Assembly: GCF_900106785.1 (NCBI RefSeq)
Contig: NZ_LT629841.1
Coordinates: 57,266 to 121,265 of the forward strand
Direction: 5' to 3'
DNA: 64,000 nucleotides
DNA from: Prevotellamassilia timonensis
GTDB lineage: Bacteria; Bacteroidota; Bacteroidia; Bacteroidales; Bacteroidaceae
Shown: one piece after another, positions 28,201-38,008 of the stretch
Position numbering within the stretch: position 1 is the stretch's first letter
Layout: every line of letters starts with the position of its first letter
Notes under the pieces: generated by a model
Told to the model about the DNA's origin: nothing
Database searches by the model: none
What the model saw: only the letters and a program-made list of their open reading frames with translations
Made by a program: the position numbers and the translations under genes

Positions 28201-28606
28201 GGGCGACAACGACAAGGCGCGCAAGGTGCTCGAAAAGTGCGAGGCCGTGCTGCCGGGCTACAGTGTGCCTTACGACGACGAGGACTCGCAGTTGGCAAGA
28301 CTGCTGGCCGAGGCCGGTTGCAACAAGTTGGCCTCTAACGTGGCCACACAGGTGATAGACTACGACTTGCAGTATCTGCAATATCTGGCATCGCTTGGCA
28401 CCGACCGCCTCAACACTTACGGCCGCACATCATACTTCCTTGTGCAGAGCCTGTTGGAGGCCGGAACCGCACTGCAAAAGGCTGACGCCGCCAAGGCCAA
28501 GCTGTACAACACGCGCATAAGCCAGTGCATGAGGGGCAATGCAGCTGCCCAGTTGGGTATGCAAATCTACCAACAGCAGATTTGCGGACAGGCCGCTGGC
28601 AACTAA
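25274..28606 (+). CDS. DUF2723 membrane protein, PMT-like glycosyltransferase candidate
   Basis: A 1110-aa protein typical of Bacteroidetes. The N-terminal 20 residues plus the first loop (TVEPTASFWDCPEFITTAYKL) are the family signature; the acidic residues in the first loop resemble those of protein O-mannosyltransferases. About 10-12 membrane segments occupy residues 1-390 and 540-680. A soluble C-terminal half with helical repeats follows (about 700-1110, including NNLLRQGDNDKARKVLEKC). Members have been linked to protein O-glycosylation; that role is inferred here. A long hairpin follows the stop. Confidence 0.85.
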   Translation: MKQYNLVNNILGWLTFAIAAFTYCSTVEPTASFWDCPEFITTAYKLEVGHPPGAPFFMLTGNFFTQFTSDPTKVAFCVNIMSALLSALCILFLFWTITHLARKLITPDGKVTTLTQLITVMGCGLTGALAYTWSDTFWFSAVEGEVYAYSSMFTALVFWLILKWEDHADEPHSDRWLVLIFYLTGLSIGVHLLSLLCLPAIALVYYYKRNPKANLKGSLVALIVSMLLVAAVLYGVVPGIVKVGGWFEWFFTNDLGMPFNVGMIVYLVALIAVVLTAIWSTTTVNHARTKLLYLLSVALLGIPFMGHGAVSAVLGIVVLIALYVLLGLKGKDGNYFVRKRFLNTSLLCMLMLMIGYSSYAVIVIRSTQNPPMDQNSPEDIFTLGTYMGREQYGSYPLFKGEAFCSQGQAVQVGAINYVKNDRTQRVEKADPSEPDRYEDIEETSGIEYPGGLTMMLPRIWSAAHAQQYQDILGDDLQYKDVTFSDKDGNTYPGQMPTQWSNLKFFLSYQVNFMYWRYFMWNFAGRQNDIQGLGELEHGNWITGIPFIDNAMYGDQSLLPKSLQENKGHNVFYCLPLILGLIGLFFQAYRGEKGVRQFWVVFFLFFMTGLAIVLYLNQTPSQPRERDYAYAGSFYAFAIWIGLGVAALASWAEKLLKSKPQLAAALASVVGVLVPLQMVSQTWDDHDRSNRFTCRDFGANYLNTLPDKGCPVIFTNGDNDTFPLWYNQEVEGTRTDARVCNLSYLQTDWYTDQMRRPAYDSKPLPITWSRYYYVDNGKHSYYPIRPEHKAELDELKKQNPKVDPYELSYILDHYVKKAEGGYFPTDSVVVSVNKQAVIESGMYLPMGKDSIPDKMIISLKNAQQKQGGLYRNEVMIYEMLAHADWKRPMYMSVTLGPGNYAGLDNYCVLEGLAYRITPFNYGQMGMIDSNLMYKNMMTRFKYGNVAHRGIYMDETTGRMCKTHRRMFLMLADNLLRQGDNDKARKVLEKCEAVLPGYSVPYDDEDSQLARLLAEAGCNKLASNVATQVIDYDLQYLQYLASLGTDRLNTYGRTSYFLVQSLLEAGTALQKADAAKAKLYNTRISQCMRGNAAAQLGMQIYQQQICGQAAGN

Positions 28607-28614
28607 CATAGAAC

Positions 28615-28740
28615 GAGAGTTTGGAGTCTTGAGGGACTATACTGCATAAGGGCTGGCACAGCCATACCACCTTCATGGTTTGGCTATCTTGCAACAACAC
28701 AACCCGGCGCACATAGCCCTGAGTCTCCAAACTCTCTTTG
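28615..28740 (+). terminator. Long hairpin terminator after the DUF2723 gene
   Basis: GAGAGTTTGGAG at 28615-28626 pairs with CTCCAAACTCTC at 28725-28736, followed by TTTG. An inner stem, GCCATACCA with TGGTTTGGC, lies in the loop. Confidence 0.65.
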
Positions 28741-28768
28741 TGTAATATCTAAAACATACCAAACACCC

Positions 28769-29380
28769 GTGATAATCGAACAACCTGCCTGCATACTGCG
28801 CTGGCTGTACCCGCGCGCCCTATGGCGCATGGACAAGCACGAAAGGGCCGTATACCTCACTTTCGACGACGGCCCCATACCCGAGGTGACACCCTGGGTG
28901 CTCGACGTGCTCGACCACTACGGCATCAAAGCCACCTTCTTTATGGTGGGCGACAACATACGCAAGCACCCCAAGGAGTTCGAGATGGTGAAAAGCCGCG
29001 GGCACAGACTGGGCAACCACACTTACAACCACATAGGCGGACTGCTGCACGGCATACGCTCGTATGTGCGCAATGTGGACAAGGCCAACGAGTATCTGCA
29101 CACCGATTTGTTCCGCCCGCCGCATGGGTGGATGAAGTGGGAGCAATACATCATGGTGATGCTGCGCTACCGCGTGGTGATGTGGGACCTCGTAACACGC
29201 GACTATTCCACCCGCCTCAACGGGCGCGACGTGTTGCTCAATGTGCGGCGCTACGCCCGCAACGGCAGCATCATCACCTTTCACGACTCGCTAAAGAGCC
29301 AGGACAAACTGCTCTACGCCCTGCCGCGCGCCATTGAGTGGCTGCTTTCGCAGGGCTACACCTTCAAGGTGTTTGACTGA
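28769..29380 (+). CDS. Polysaccharide deacetylase (NodB, CE4)
   Basis: A 203-aa NodB-homology protein predicted to remove N- or O-acetyl groups from a polysaccharide or peptidoglycan. Motif 1 is TFDDGP (about 30), motif 2 HTYNH (about 89), motif 3 RPPHG (about 116) and motif 5 FHDS (about 170). No signal peptide is evident. The frame opens with GTG at 28769; an internal ATG (MDKHERAVYL, 28829) is possible but would leave little before motif 1. It is followed by a strong bidirectional terminator. Confidence 0.9.
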   Translation: MIIEQPACILRWLYPRALWRMDKHERAVYLTFDDGPIPEVTPWVLDVLDHYGIKATFFMVGDNIRKHPKEFEMVKSRGHRLGNHTYNHIGGLLHGIRSYVRNVDKANEYLHTDLFRPPHGWMKWEQYIMVMLRYRVVMWDLVTRDYSTRLNGRDVLLNVRRYARNGSIITFHDSLKSQDKLLYALPRAIEWLLSQGYTFKVFD

Positions 29381-29398
29381 CCAACCATTTGGTATGTT

Positions 29399-29452
29399 AT
29401 ACAAATTACCCGTTTGAGAGCCTCATGGCTTTCAAACGGGTAATTTGTGTAT
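29399..29452. terminator. Bidirectional terminator after the deacetylase
   Basis: ATACAAATTACCCGTTTGA at 29399-29417 pairs with 29432-29452, with a 14-nt loop. A- and T-rich stem ends suit termination in both directions. Confidence 0.8.
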
Positions 29453-29518
29453 TATAGCTACCTAAAAGGTCAAGTTGCCCGAAATGCGCTACCCAAAAAC
29501 GCAAGATGCGCTGCCCTA

Positions 29519-29720
29519 AAACGCAAGCACTAATGGGGGCGACGCGTCCCGCGTCGGTTTTTCAGCAGCCTCGTCTCGCATCAGAGACTATGGCAAAGGC
29601 TCACAGACAAGCGTGTAAATACTGCAGTCTGCGAGCCTTTATTTATGATATTTTTCCCGACGCGAGACGCGTCGCCCCCATTAGTGCTTGCGTTTAGTGC
29701 TTGCGTTTGGTGTAGCGTTT
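29519..29720. repeat. PAL13 element 6 (type A interior)
   Basis: One clear 13-bp unit lies at 29519-29531, with degenerate units further left. The arms are 29532-29558 and 29655-29682. Right-hand units are at 29683-29695, 29696-29708 and 29709-29720. The inner hairpin has AAAGGCTCACAGACA at 29595-29609 and its complement at 29625-29640. It lies between convergent genes. Confidence 0.88.
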
Positions 29721-29785
29721 AGTGCTAGAGTCCGTTCGCATGGTTACGTTTCATCGTACAGCAATACACTTTCAGTCATTTTCCC

Positions 29786-31408
29786 CTACACCCCATGCGG
29801 CGCATCAATCACGTGGCACAAGCGGTACACATCAGCCTCAAAGGTGTCGCGCAGCTTGGCACGGGCCTTCATGCCCGACTTGTAGTTATAGATGGTTTGG
29901 GTGGAATAAAACAGCAGTGTAGCTATCTCCTGCGACGAGGTGACACCAAGGCGCATCAGCGCAAATATGCGCAACTCGGTGGTGAGGGCGTGAGGCGATG
30001 GCGGCAATATCTGTGCATCATCGCGCAACAGGCCGTTGAACTGCTTTACAAAGTCGGGGTAAAGCATGATGAAAGCGCGGTCAAAACGGTCGTAGAAGGT
30101 GCGCGCTTCCTCTTCCTGCACCCGCACCCTGTTCACCTTTGCCAGCAATTCGTCGGTCTTGCCAGCCTTCAAACAACGCGCCACAAGTTTGCTCACACTG
30201 TCGAGCTTGCCTATGTAGATGGCACTGAGGTCGAGGAACAGACGCAAGTAGGTTTCGCGGTGGCGATTGGTCTCGCTCAACTGCCGGTTGAGAGCCTCGA
30301 GCTGCGTGTTCTGCGCACGCATTTGCAGACGCCGCAAATTGAGCTTCTTATTCTGCTTTACACTCAGCACAATGAGCGCCAGCAGTCCAACCGACAACAC
30401 ACTCAGGCCAACCAAGCCCCAACGCAGCCACGTGGTGCGGTTGTTGAGCTGCTGCTGGTAGGCCGACACAATCTTGGGCAAGATGCGCGATATTTCGAGC
30501 ATACGCAAACGGTTGTTGTAGAATTGTGCGTCCTCCATTGAGCAATATACGTAGCGCACGGCACGGTCGGAATAACGCTTGTCCTTTTCGTAGAGGTAGA
30601 GCGAGAGTTCCTGCAAGGCCAAATTCTCCTTGAGCGGACACACCTGGTCGGATATGCCGGCTTGCACCAAATAATACTCATAAAGGTCGATGCGTCCGAG
30701 CATCTTGTAACCACGCGCTATGGCGTAGGCTGCCGAGGCATACAAACGGTCGTCGAGACCCACCTGTTGCAGCACCTTCTTATAGTATACTATGGCCTTG
30801 GGGTCGTTTTTGCCGTAGTACATGGCCTCGCCCGTCAGATAGTTGTACATGGCACTGCCGCGTGGGGCATAAGTTATGGCTTGCCTAAGGTAGTGAAGGC
30901 GCAACCGTGCCAGCTGGGGCGCAAACTCGTGGTCGTTGCAGTAGGCAGTCCAAAAGTTGTAGAGCCAAGCCATTGAGTAATAGTAGTTGAAACGCAACGA
31001 GGGGTGGAGCGTCTCCACATTGACGCGCTGCAGCTCGTCCTGCGCCTGGCTGTAATAGCCACCGGTGGCAAGTAGCAAACCGCGGTGAATGCGAAAATTG
31101 TCGATGAATACGGCATTATTTGCTTGTTCGGCCAGTTGCAAGCCACGCTTTACGTATACCATTGCCGAGTCGAAACGGAACGTGTAATATGCCTCGAACA
31201 AGCGGTTGTAGGCGTGCAGCCGTTCCTCGTCGGTGCGTGCCCGGTGCAGTCTGGCTTTGAGTGCGTCTATGTGCCGTTGCTTGGCTGCTGCGTATTGGGG
31301 GCGTCGCGCCACATAACTGTCAAGCCGGTCAAGGTCGGCCTCGGAGGCTCGCACGGCAGTTTGTGCCAATGCGAATATACAAAAAAGTAAAAAGGCTCTT
31401 CGCAACAT
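29786..31408 (-). CDS. Membrane-anchored TPR/HTH regulator (DUF6377-like)
   Basis: A 540-aa protein with a signal or N-terminal hydrophobic segment (1-21), a helical TPR-rich periplasmic part (about 25-315), one membrane segment (LVGLSVLSVGLLALIVLSV, about 335) and a coiled coil. The cytoplasmic end carries a LuxR-like helix-turn-helix (LRIFALMRLGVTSSQEIATL then STQTIYNYKSG, about 475-510). Such regulators sit beside glycan-use loci in Bacteroidales. It is divergent from the TonB receptor and GH36 genes and probably controls them. A -7 box TATATTTG is on the minus strand at 31446-31439. Confidence 0.82.
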   Translation of the reverse strand: MLRRAFLLFCIFALAQTAVRASEADLDRLDSYVARRPQYAAAKQRHIDALKARLHRARTDEERLHAYNRLFEAYYTFRFDSAMVYVKRGLQLAEQANNAVFIDNFRIHRGLLLATGGYYSQAQDELQRVNVETLHPSLRFNYYYSMAWLYNFWTAYCNDHEFAPQLARLRLHYLRQAITYAPRGSAMYNYLTGEAMYYGKNDPKAIVYYKKVLQQVGLDDRLYASAAYAIARGYKMLGRIDLYEYYLVQAGISDQVCPLKENLALQELSLYLYEKDKRYSDRAVRYVYCSMEDAQFYNNRLRMLEISRILPKIVSAYQQQLNNRTTWLRWGLVGLSVLSVGLLALIVLSVKQNKKLNLRRLQMRAQNTQLEALNRQLSETNRHRETYLRLFLDLSAIYIGKLDSVSKLVARCLKAGKTDELLAKVNRVRVQEEEARTFYDRFDRAFIMLYPDFVKQFNGLLRDDAQILPPSPHALTTELRIFALMRLGVTSSQEIATLLFYSTQTIYNYKSGMKARAKLRDTFEADVYRLCHVIDAPHGV

Positions 31409-31691
31409 GTTTTTGGGCGTTTTAGGGGATTACGGGCGCAAATATACTACTTACTTTTTAATAACACACATTTACTTTAGCCGTTTTTTAGTATTGCCGC
31501 AACTTATTGATAGTCAAAGCGTATCACATTTTTTGCTTTCTAAAAAGTTTACTACGGATTTACTCACACATACATCTGCGCCGCCACCGTCATAACTTTG
31601 TCAACGCAATCGGCAAGCATCGCGCTTTTGAAAAGTGGACGTTGCAGATTGCCCGACGAATTGACACCTCTACAAATCAAAATCATACCTC

Positions 31692-33998
31692 ATGAAATCT
31701 GTTACTTTTCAAGCCTTAACCTCGTGCGTGCTGTTTGCCATGACCATGCAAGCCCACGCACAGAGCGAAACCGCCAATGGCAAACAAGGCGAAGAGCGCA
31801 ACGTGATGCTCAACGCCGCCGACGCCAACAAGCCACGCGAAATTCAGATTGGTCTGCCAAGCGAGGACGTTAATGTATACGAGAATGGTCTGCCGGCCGT
31901 TTATTCATCGTCGGTGCACAAGCTCTCGGCCCATTGGCGCAACGATGCCAGTTTGGGGCAGACAGGATTGCTCTCGCCATCTGAGTCGGCCATTACCACT
32001 GGCAACATAGCCTATGCCGTGACTGCCTTCACCGACTTGGGGCAGAATGCCTTTCACGGCAAGCTCAACTACCATGTCAACCACTTTGGCATGCAGAACT
32101 TCGACCTTAACTTTAGCGGTGGAATCGGCAAAAACTGGCTTTACAATGCCGGCACATACCAAAACTTTGACCCGGGCAGCTTCAAACTGCAATTTACCGA
32201 TTATGCCGACCGCACACAGATATACCACGCTGGTCTTACCCGCATACTCAACGGTGGCAAGGGCTATGTGTCGGTGCAATACAAGCACGCCAACAGCAAG
32301 AACCCCGGCAACTTTGCCAACGCCGCGCCCTTTGTGTATGTGGGCGACGGCTCTATCAAGAAGGTGAATGGCTTTGACCCCGGACTGGACTCTTACGTGC
32401 CCGCCAGCGGTGCCTTTACCTACCGCGACATCATGACGGGCGAGAAAAAGACTTGGAACCTTAACAAGGGCAGCGAGAACCGCTCACACGAGGTGGCCTT
32501 CCTGGCCAACTACCGTTGGGACAACGGACTGCTGTGGAAGTTTGACGCCAAATACATGTATGTGCCCGTGGCCAACTATGTAGACTTTGGCGGCAGCACC
32601 ATCAGCAATGTGACAGCTGCCGACGGCTATACGCTCGATGAAAACGGGCAAGATGCCTACGAGGGCCTTATTGAGGGGCGTCGCACATGGCTGCACTTTG
32701 GCAAGGTGACGAGCGGCATGTTCACCACCGAGTTGAACAAGCTGTTTGGCAAGCACAATGTGCGCCTCGGCCTGAACGAATGGTACTACCACCTCAACTA
32801 CCACTCATCGTCACTGCAGTGGACCGGCACAGTGGGTGCCTACCCACAGGTGCTGTACAGCATGGCCACCGACCCGAGCGACCCCACTCTCACACCCACA
32901 CGCACACAATTCTTCGGCTTTAACGAGCTGAGCCCCGAATATACCAAGGGCAGCGAGAACAAGCTGGCGCTCTACCTGACCGACAACTGGAAGGTGAACG
33001 ACAGGCTCAACATCTACTACGGCGGCCGCCTGGAGTACTACCGCATGTCGGCCGACCAAATAGCGCTCTCGCGCTTCTCGGGTTTCCACATTGGCGACTT
33101 CAACACCTATTCACGCGATGAAAGCGGCAATATTGTGGCCACCGCGCACAGCATACACCCCGCCAACGTGACCAAGAACAAGCTGAACTATGCCGCCACA
33201 GCGCAAATAACCTACGATGTGGCCAAAGGCTTTGGCATCATGGCCGACGGTACTGTGGCCACGCGCTACCCGCGCATCAGCGACTATGCCGGCACCGGCC
33301 CTACTGCCGAACAGTACAAGCGCGTGACCATACCCTTGGTGCGCGGCGGCATCTACTACAAGAACAAGTGGATCGACCTCTCATCGATGGTGACCTACAT
33401 TGCCAAGTCGAACAACATCGACCAGCAGAACCTGACAAAGCCCGGCACAAGCGAAGGCAAAACCGTGCTGCTCATCTATAATATCCAGACACTGGGCTGG
33501 ACTACCACGGCCGAAATCAAGCCTTTCAAGAACTTCTCACTGCACGCTTTGTTCACCTATCAAAAGCCGGTGTACAAGAACTATAATGCAAGTGTCACCT
33601 TCGGCGACGGACAGCAGATGTCGGTTAATGCCAACAACATGATTGTGAAGGAGATACCGCAAATACTCGTTGAACTCGACCCGAAGTACAACATTACCGA
33701 CAACCTTAACGTGTGGCTTTCGTTCCGCTACTTTGGCAAGACTTACGCCAACCTGCAAGAAGCCCTCTACTTCAACGGCCATTGGGAGACCTTTGGCGGC
33801 ATTAACTGGAATGTGAACAAGCGCCTCTCACTCGGTGCCAGTGTCATCAACTTCCTCAACCAAAAGGGAGCAAAGGGCACCATCAGCGGTTCGGAACTTA
33901 TCAAGAAGGCCGATGCCGGACAATATGCCGGCAAGTACATGAGCGGCAGCTATTTGCGCCCATTCACCGTTGAGTTCAGCGCAAGCTTCAAGTTCTAA
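31692..33998 (+). CDS. TonB-dependent receptor, SusD-less type
   Basis: A 768-aa outer-membrane protein with a signal peptide (to about residue 24) and a C-terminal beta-barrel ending SASFKF, with the terminal phenylalanine usual for barrels. The plug has REIQIGLPSEDVNVYENGLP but there is no CarboxypepD-like domain in front, unlike classic SusC. Barrel strands such as NKLALYLTDNWKVNDRLNIY and GGRLEYYRM are typical TonB receptor segments. No SusD homologue is adjacent; the next gene, 86 bases on, is an alpha-galactosidase. It probably imports an alpha-galactoside or another small ligand released by that enzyme. Confidence 0.85.
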   Translation: MKSVTFQALTSCVLFAMTMQAHAQSETANGKQGEERNVMLNAADANKPREIQIGLPSEDVNVYENGLPAVYSSSVHKLSAHWRNDASLGQTGLLSPSESAITTGNIAYAVTAFTDLGQNAFHGKLNYHVNHFGMQNFDLNFSGGIGKNWLYNAGTYQNFDPGSFKLQFTDYADRTQIYHAGLTRILNGGKGYVSVQYKHANSKNPGNFANAAPFVYVGDGSIKKVNGFDPGLDSYVPASGAFTYRDIMTGEKKTWNLNKGSENRSHEVAFLANYRWDNGLLWKFDAKYMYVPVANYVDFGGSTISNVTAADGYTLDENGQDAYEGLIEGRRTWLHFGKVTSGMFTTELNKLFGKHNVRLGLNEWYYHLNYHSSSLQWTGTVGAYPQVLYSMATDPSDPTLTPTRTQFFGFNELSPEYTKGSENKLALYLTDNWKVNDRLNIYYGGRLEYYRMSADQIALSRFSGFHIGDFNTYSRDESGNIVATAHSIHPANVTKNKLNYAATAQITYDVAKGFGIMADGTVATRYPRISDYAGTGPTAEQYKRVTIPLVRGGIYYKNKWIDLSSMVTYIAKSNNIDQQNLTKPGTSEGKTVLLIYNIQTLGWTTTAEIKPFKNFSLHALFTYQKPVYKNYNASVTFGDGQQMSVNANNMIVKEIPQILVELDPKYNITDNLNVWLSFRYFGKTYANLQEALYFNGHWETFGGINWNVNKRLSLGASVINFLNQKGAKGTISGSELIKKADAGQYAGKYMSGSYLRPFTVEFSASFKF

Positions 33999-34084
33999 AG
34001 TATTCAACATACAGAGTAACAAGTTTAACAAGGTGAAGGGTTGCCACCCGCCGCCCTTCACCCCTCTAAAACATACAATACACC

Positions 34085-36289
34085 ATGTTTACCAATATAT
34101 TCCAACAAATAGGCCGTCCGGCACTTGCCATCATGGCCGTTTCGCTGGCCTCGGCCACAATGAATGCGCAAACCGTGCGCGTGAGCACCGATAAAACCGA
34201 CTTGGTGATGAAGGTTTCGCCCAAGGGCCGACTCTACCAGGTATACCTGGGCGACAAGCTCAACAATGCCGCCGACTACGACCGCATTACGTGGAACACT
34301 TATGCCGCATCAGACGGCGCCGTGAGCACACGCGGACACGAGGTGTGTGCGGCATCGGGCAACGAGGACTACTTTGAACCTGCCGTGGCCATAACCCATG
34401 CCGATGGCAACATGACCACCTACCTGCGCTACAAGGGGGTGGAGACTAAGGCCGTGGACGGCGGCACCGAAACCATCATCACCCTGCAGGACGACAAATA
34501 TCCCGACACCGTGAAACTGCACTATGTGGCCTACAACAAGGAGAACGTTATCAAGGCATGGAGCGAAATAAGCCACAACGAGAAGAGCCCCGTCACGCTG
34601 TGGCGGTACAGCAGCACCATGCTCTACTTTAACGCCCCCAAATATTACCTTACCTCGTACCACAGCGACTGGGCCAAGGAGGGACAACCCGAAACGGTGC
34701 AGCTCACTGCCGGTAAAAAGATTATCGACACCAAACTTGGCACACGTGCTGCCATGCACACTGAGCCTTTCTTTGAACTGGGCCTCAACGAGCCTGCCAA
34801 GGAGAACGAGGGCAACGTGGTGCTTGGCACCATTGGCTGGACGGGCAATTTCCGCTTTACCTTCGAGGTGGACAATGTGGGCGGACTGCGCGTGATACCG
34901 GCTATCAACCCTTATGCCAGCGACTACAAGCTGCGCGCCGGCGAAACCTTTACCACACCCGAGTTCATATTTACTACAAGCAGCACCGGCACCAGCCAGG
35001 CCAGCCGCAACCTGCACGACTGGGCACGACGCTATCAGGTGAACATGGGCATGGGCGACCGCATGACGCTGCTCAACAACTGGGAGAATACGGGCTTTGA
35101 CTTTAACCAAAAGAGCCTGGCCGAACTGATGAAGGACGCCAAGGACCTTGGCGTGGATATGTTCCTGCTCGACGACGGTTGGTTTGCCAACAAATATCCA
35201 CGCAAGGACGACCACGCCGGACTGGGCGACTGGGAGGTGACACACAGCAAACTGCCCGACGGCATTCCCGGACTGGTGCGCGACGCCAAAGCAGCCGGTG
35301 TAAAGTTTGGCATCTGGGTGGAGCCCGAAATGGTGAACCCCAAGAGCGAACTGTTTGAAAAGCACCCCGACTGGGTTATTCAGCAGCCCAACCGCGACAC
35401 TTACTACTACCGCAACCAGCTGGTGCTCGACATTTCCAACCCCAAGGTGCAGGACTACGTGTTTGGCGTGGTTGACCGCATCATGACCGAAAACCCCGAG
35501 GTGGCCTACTTTAAGTGGGACTGCAACAGCCCTATCACCAACATTTACTCGCCTTACCACAAGGGCAACCAGGGCAACTTCTACATCGACCACGTGCGCG
35601 GCATCTACAAGGTGATGAGCCGCATCAAGGCCAAATATCCCAAACTGCCCATGATGCTCTGCTCGGGCGGTGGTGGCCGCATGGACTACGAGGCGCTGAA
35701 ATACTTTACAGAGTTCTGGTGCTCAGACGATACCGACCCCTACGAACGCCTCTACATACAGTGGAGCCTGTCTAAGTTCTTCCCCGCCAAGACCATGGGG
35801 TCACACGTTACCAACTGGAACAAGAACACAAGCCTGAAGTTCCGCACCGATGTGTGCAGCTCATGCAAGCTTGGCTTCGACATCGACCTCAAACCGCTCA
35901 AGGGCACCGACGACTACAAGTTTGTGCAGGAGGCTGTAGCCAACTGGACACGTCTCAAGCCCGTCATTCTCGACGGCGACCAATACCGTCTGGTATCGCC
36001 CTACGAGTCGGCACACAGCGCCCTCAACTATGTGTCGAAGGACAAGGCGCACGCCGTGCTCTTTGCCTACAACCTGCACCCCCGCTACAAGGAGCCGCTC
36101 ACACGCGTCTGCTTGCAGGGCCTCGACCCTAACCGCCAGTACACCGTTACCGAAATCAACCTGATGCCTAACACGCAGTCGGCCTTCGACTACAACGGAC
36201 AGCAGTTCAGCGGCGACTACCTGATGAAGGTGGGGCTTGAGGTGTTCGACCAAAAAGATGGCACAAGCCACGTGTTCGAACTGAAGTGA
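34085..36289 (+). CDS. GH36 alpha-galactosidase, secreted
   Basis: Removes terminal alpha-linked galactose (or GalNAc in some members), 734 aa. The order is signal peptide (to about residue 29), N-terminal beta-sandwich (about 30-320), catalytic barrel and C-terminal beta domain. The nucleophile is D479 in YFKWDCN and the acid/base is D548 in WCSDDTDPYER. LDDGWF and CSGGGGRMD are further GH36 marks. It is probably cotranscribed with the upstream receptor. The strong terminator at 36331 closes the unit. Confidence 0.95.
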   Translation: MFTNIFQQIGRPALAIMAVSLASATMNAQTVRVSTDKTDLVMKVSPKGRLYQVYLGDKLNNAADYDRITWNTYAASDGAVSTRGHEVCAASGNEDYFEPAVAITHADGNMTTYLRYKGVETKAVDGGTETIITLQDDKYPDTVKLHYVAYNKENVIKAWSEISHNEKSPVTLWRYSSTMLYFNAPKYYLTSYHSDWAKEGQPETVQLTAGKKIIDTKLGTRAAMHTEPFFELGLNEPAKENEGNVVLGTIGWTGNFRFTFEVDNVGGLRVIPAINPYASDYKLRAGETFTTPEFIFTTSSTGTSQASRNLHDWARRYQVNMGMGDRMTLLNNWENTGFDFNQKSLAELMKDAKDLGVDMFLLDDGWFANKYPRKDDHAGLGDWEVTHSKLPDGIPGLVRDAKAAGVKFGIWVEPEMVNPKSELFEKHPDWVIQQPNRDTYYYRNQLVLDISNPKVQDYVFGVVDRIMTENPEVAYFKWDCNSPITNIYSPYHKGNQGNFYIDHVRGIYKVMSRIKAKYPKLPMMLCSGGGGRMDYEALKYFTEFWCSDDTDPYERLYIQWSLSKFFPAKTMGSHVTNWNKNTSLKFRTDVCSSCKLGFDIDLKPLKGTDDYKFVQEAVANWTRLKPVILDGDQYRLVSPYESAHSALNYVSKDKAHAVLFAYNLHPRYKEPLTRVCLQGLDPNRQYTVTEINLMPNTQSAFDYNGQQFSGDYLMKVGLEVFDQKDGTSHVFELK

Positions 36290-36330
36290 TGCGACTACTA
36301 TTTAATAATATTGTGTTGAAAGGATAACCG

Positions 36331-36392
36331 CCTGGCGGCCCCTATGTGTAAGAGCGTACATGGCTTGCACTGAAGGGCCGCCAGGCCTTTTT
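36331..36392 (+). terminator. Terminator of the GH36 unit
   Basis: CCTGGCGGCCC at 36331-36341 pairs with 36375-36385, followed by CCTTTTT. Confidence 0.88.
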
Positions 36393-36438
36393 GCGAGTTT
36401 TATGCCAGCCACATAGCGCTATTGTGCGCAGAATGTCT

Positions 36439-36446
36439 TACCTTTG
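36439..36446 (+). promoter_or_regulatory. -7 box of purD
   Basis: TACCTTTG, leaving a leader of roughly 110 nt before the purD ATG. Confidence 0.6.
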
Positions 36447-36558
36447 CAAAACACATAGTCGCGGGGAGGACTGAGCGGGCTGACGCCAACCCATTCTGCC
36501 AACGCGCAACACAACACGCACATATATATTATATACATACACGAAACAGTCAAGTATT

Positions 36559-37824
36559 ATGAAACTCTTACTTTTGGGCAGTGGCGGCCGCGAGCACGCA
36601 CTGGCATGGAAAATAGCACAAAGCCCCCTCATCGACAAACTCTACATTGCACCGGGCAACGCCGGCACAGCCAATGCCGGTGAGAATGTGGCCATCAAGG
36701 CCGACGACTTTGACGCCGTGGCCAATTTTGTGGTGGCCCATGGGGTGGACATGGTGGTGGTTGGCCCCGAGGATCCATTGGTAAAGGGCATATACGACTA
36801 CTTTAAGCAGCGCGACGACGTAAAGCACGTGCCCGTTATCGGCCCGTCGAAGGCTGGTGCCGTGCTCGAAGGCTCGAAGGACTTTGCCAAGGGCTTTATG
36901 AAGCGCCACAACATACCCACCGCTGCCTACGAAACCTTTGACGGCACACAGGTTGAGGAGGGTTGCAAATTTCTTGAAACACTCAAAGCCCCCTACGTGC
37001 TCAAGGCCGACGGCCTGTGCGCCGGCAAGGGTGTGCTCATTGTGCCCACACTCGACGAGGCCAAAAAGGAACTGCGCGACATGCTCGGCGGTATGTTTGG
37101 CAATGCCTCAAGCCGCGTAGTCATTGAGGAGTTCCTCTCGGGCATCGAGTGCTCGGTGTTTGTGCTCACCGATGGCAAGCACTACCAAATTCTGCCGGAA
37201 GCCAAAGACTACAAGCGCATTGGCGAGGGTGACACCGGCCTCAACACCGGCGGCATGGGCTCTGTATCGCCCGTACCTTTTGCCACCAAAGAGTGGATGC
37301 AAAAGGTTGAGGACGAGATTATACGCCCCACCGTCGACGGGCTTGCTGCCGAGGGCATCGACTACAAGGGCTTTATCTTCTTCGGTCTTATCAACTGCGA
37401 CGGCCAGCCCAAGGTTATTGAATATAACTGCCGCATGGGCGACCCCGAAACCGAAACCGTCATGCTGCGCCTGAAGAGCGACATCGTCGACCTGTTTGAA
37501 GGTGTGGCCCAAGGCGACCTTGACAAGCGCAAGGTTGAGTTCGACCCGCGTGCCGCCGTGTGCGTCATGTGTGTGTCGGGCGGTTACCCCCAAGCCTACG
37601 ACAAGGGCTACGAAATCACTGGTGCCGACATCGACGGCAGCGTGGTGTTCCATGCAGGCACAGCCATTAAGGACGGCAAGCTTGTCACTGCTGGTGGCCG
37701 CGTCATAGCCGTGAGCTCTTACGGCAAGGATAAAGCTGAAGCCTTGGCCAAGTCGATGGAAGGCGCCGCACACATCAACTTTGACAAGAAGTACTTCCGC
37801 CGCGACATCGGACAGGATCTTTAA
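36559..37824 (+). CDS. purD: Phosphoribosylamine-glycine ligase PurD
   Basis: Second enzyme of purine biosynthesis, making GAR from phosphoribosylamine, glycine and ATP, 421 aa. The N-terminal [12 protein letters not shown], the ATP-grasp domain with [15 protein letters not shown] (about 145), the family signature [11 protein letters not shown] (about 290) and the C-terminal domain are all complete. The 180 bases after the stop are rich in TTTGCACATCTGC-type imperfect inverted repeats. Confidence 0.97.
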   Translation: MKLLLLGSGGREHALAWKIAQSPLIDKLYIAPGNAGTANAGENVAIKADDFDAVANFVVAHGVDMVVVGPEDPLVKGIYDYFKQRDDVKHVPVIGPSKAGAVLEGSKDFAKGFMKRHNIPTAAYETFDGTQVEEGCKFLETLKAPYVLKADGLCAGKGVLIVPTLDEAKKELRDMLGGMFGNASSRVVIEEFLSGIECSVFVLTDGKHYQILPEAKDYKRIGEGDTGLNTGGMGSVSPVPFATKEWMQKVEDEIIRPTVDGLAAEGIDYKGFIFFGLINCDGQPKVIEYNCRMGDPETETVMLRLKSDIVDLFEGVAQGDLDKRKVEFDPRAAVCVMCVSGGYPQAYDKGYEITGADIDGSVVFHAGTAIKDGKLVTAGGRVIAVSSYGKDKAEALAKSMEGAAHINFDKKYFRRDIGQDL

Positions 37825-38008
37825 GTTCGTTACACTCGCAAATGTGCGAATGTGCAGATAAGGCAGACGCCGTAGCGCTAAGAATCAGGCACTGCGGCGT
37901 CAGCCATTTCGACCTATCTGTGAGCACAGCGAGCAACCACATCTGCATATCTATACATTTGCACATCTGCAAGCATAGCGAGCACCACATCTGCACATCT
38001 ATATCCCC

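Noticed and set aside
29506-29697. Short frames translating PAL13 arms (peptides with DARRVAPISAC)
   Set aside because: The same peptide appears wherever an arm is read in that frame (also near 18071 and 63600). It is translation of the repeat and not a conserved protein.
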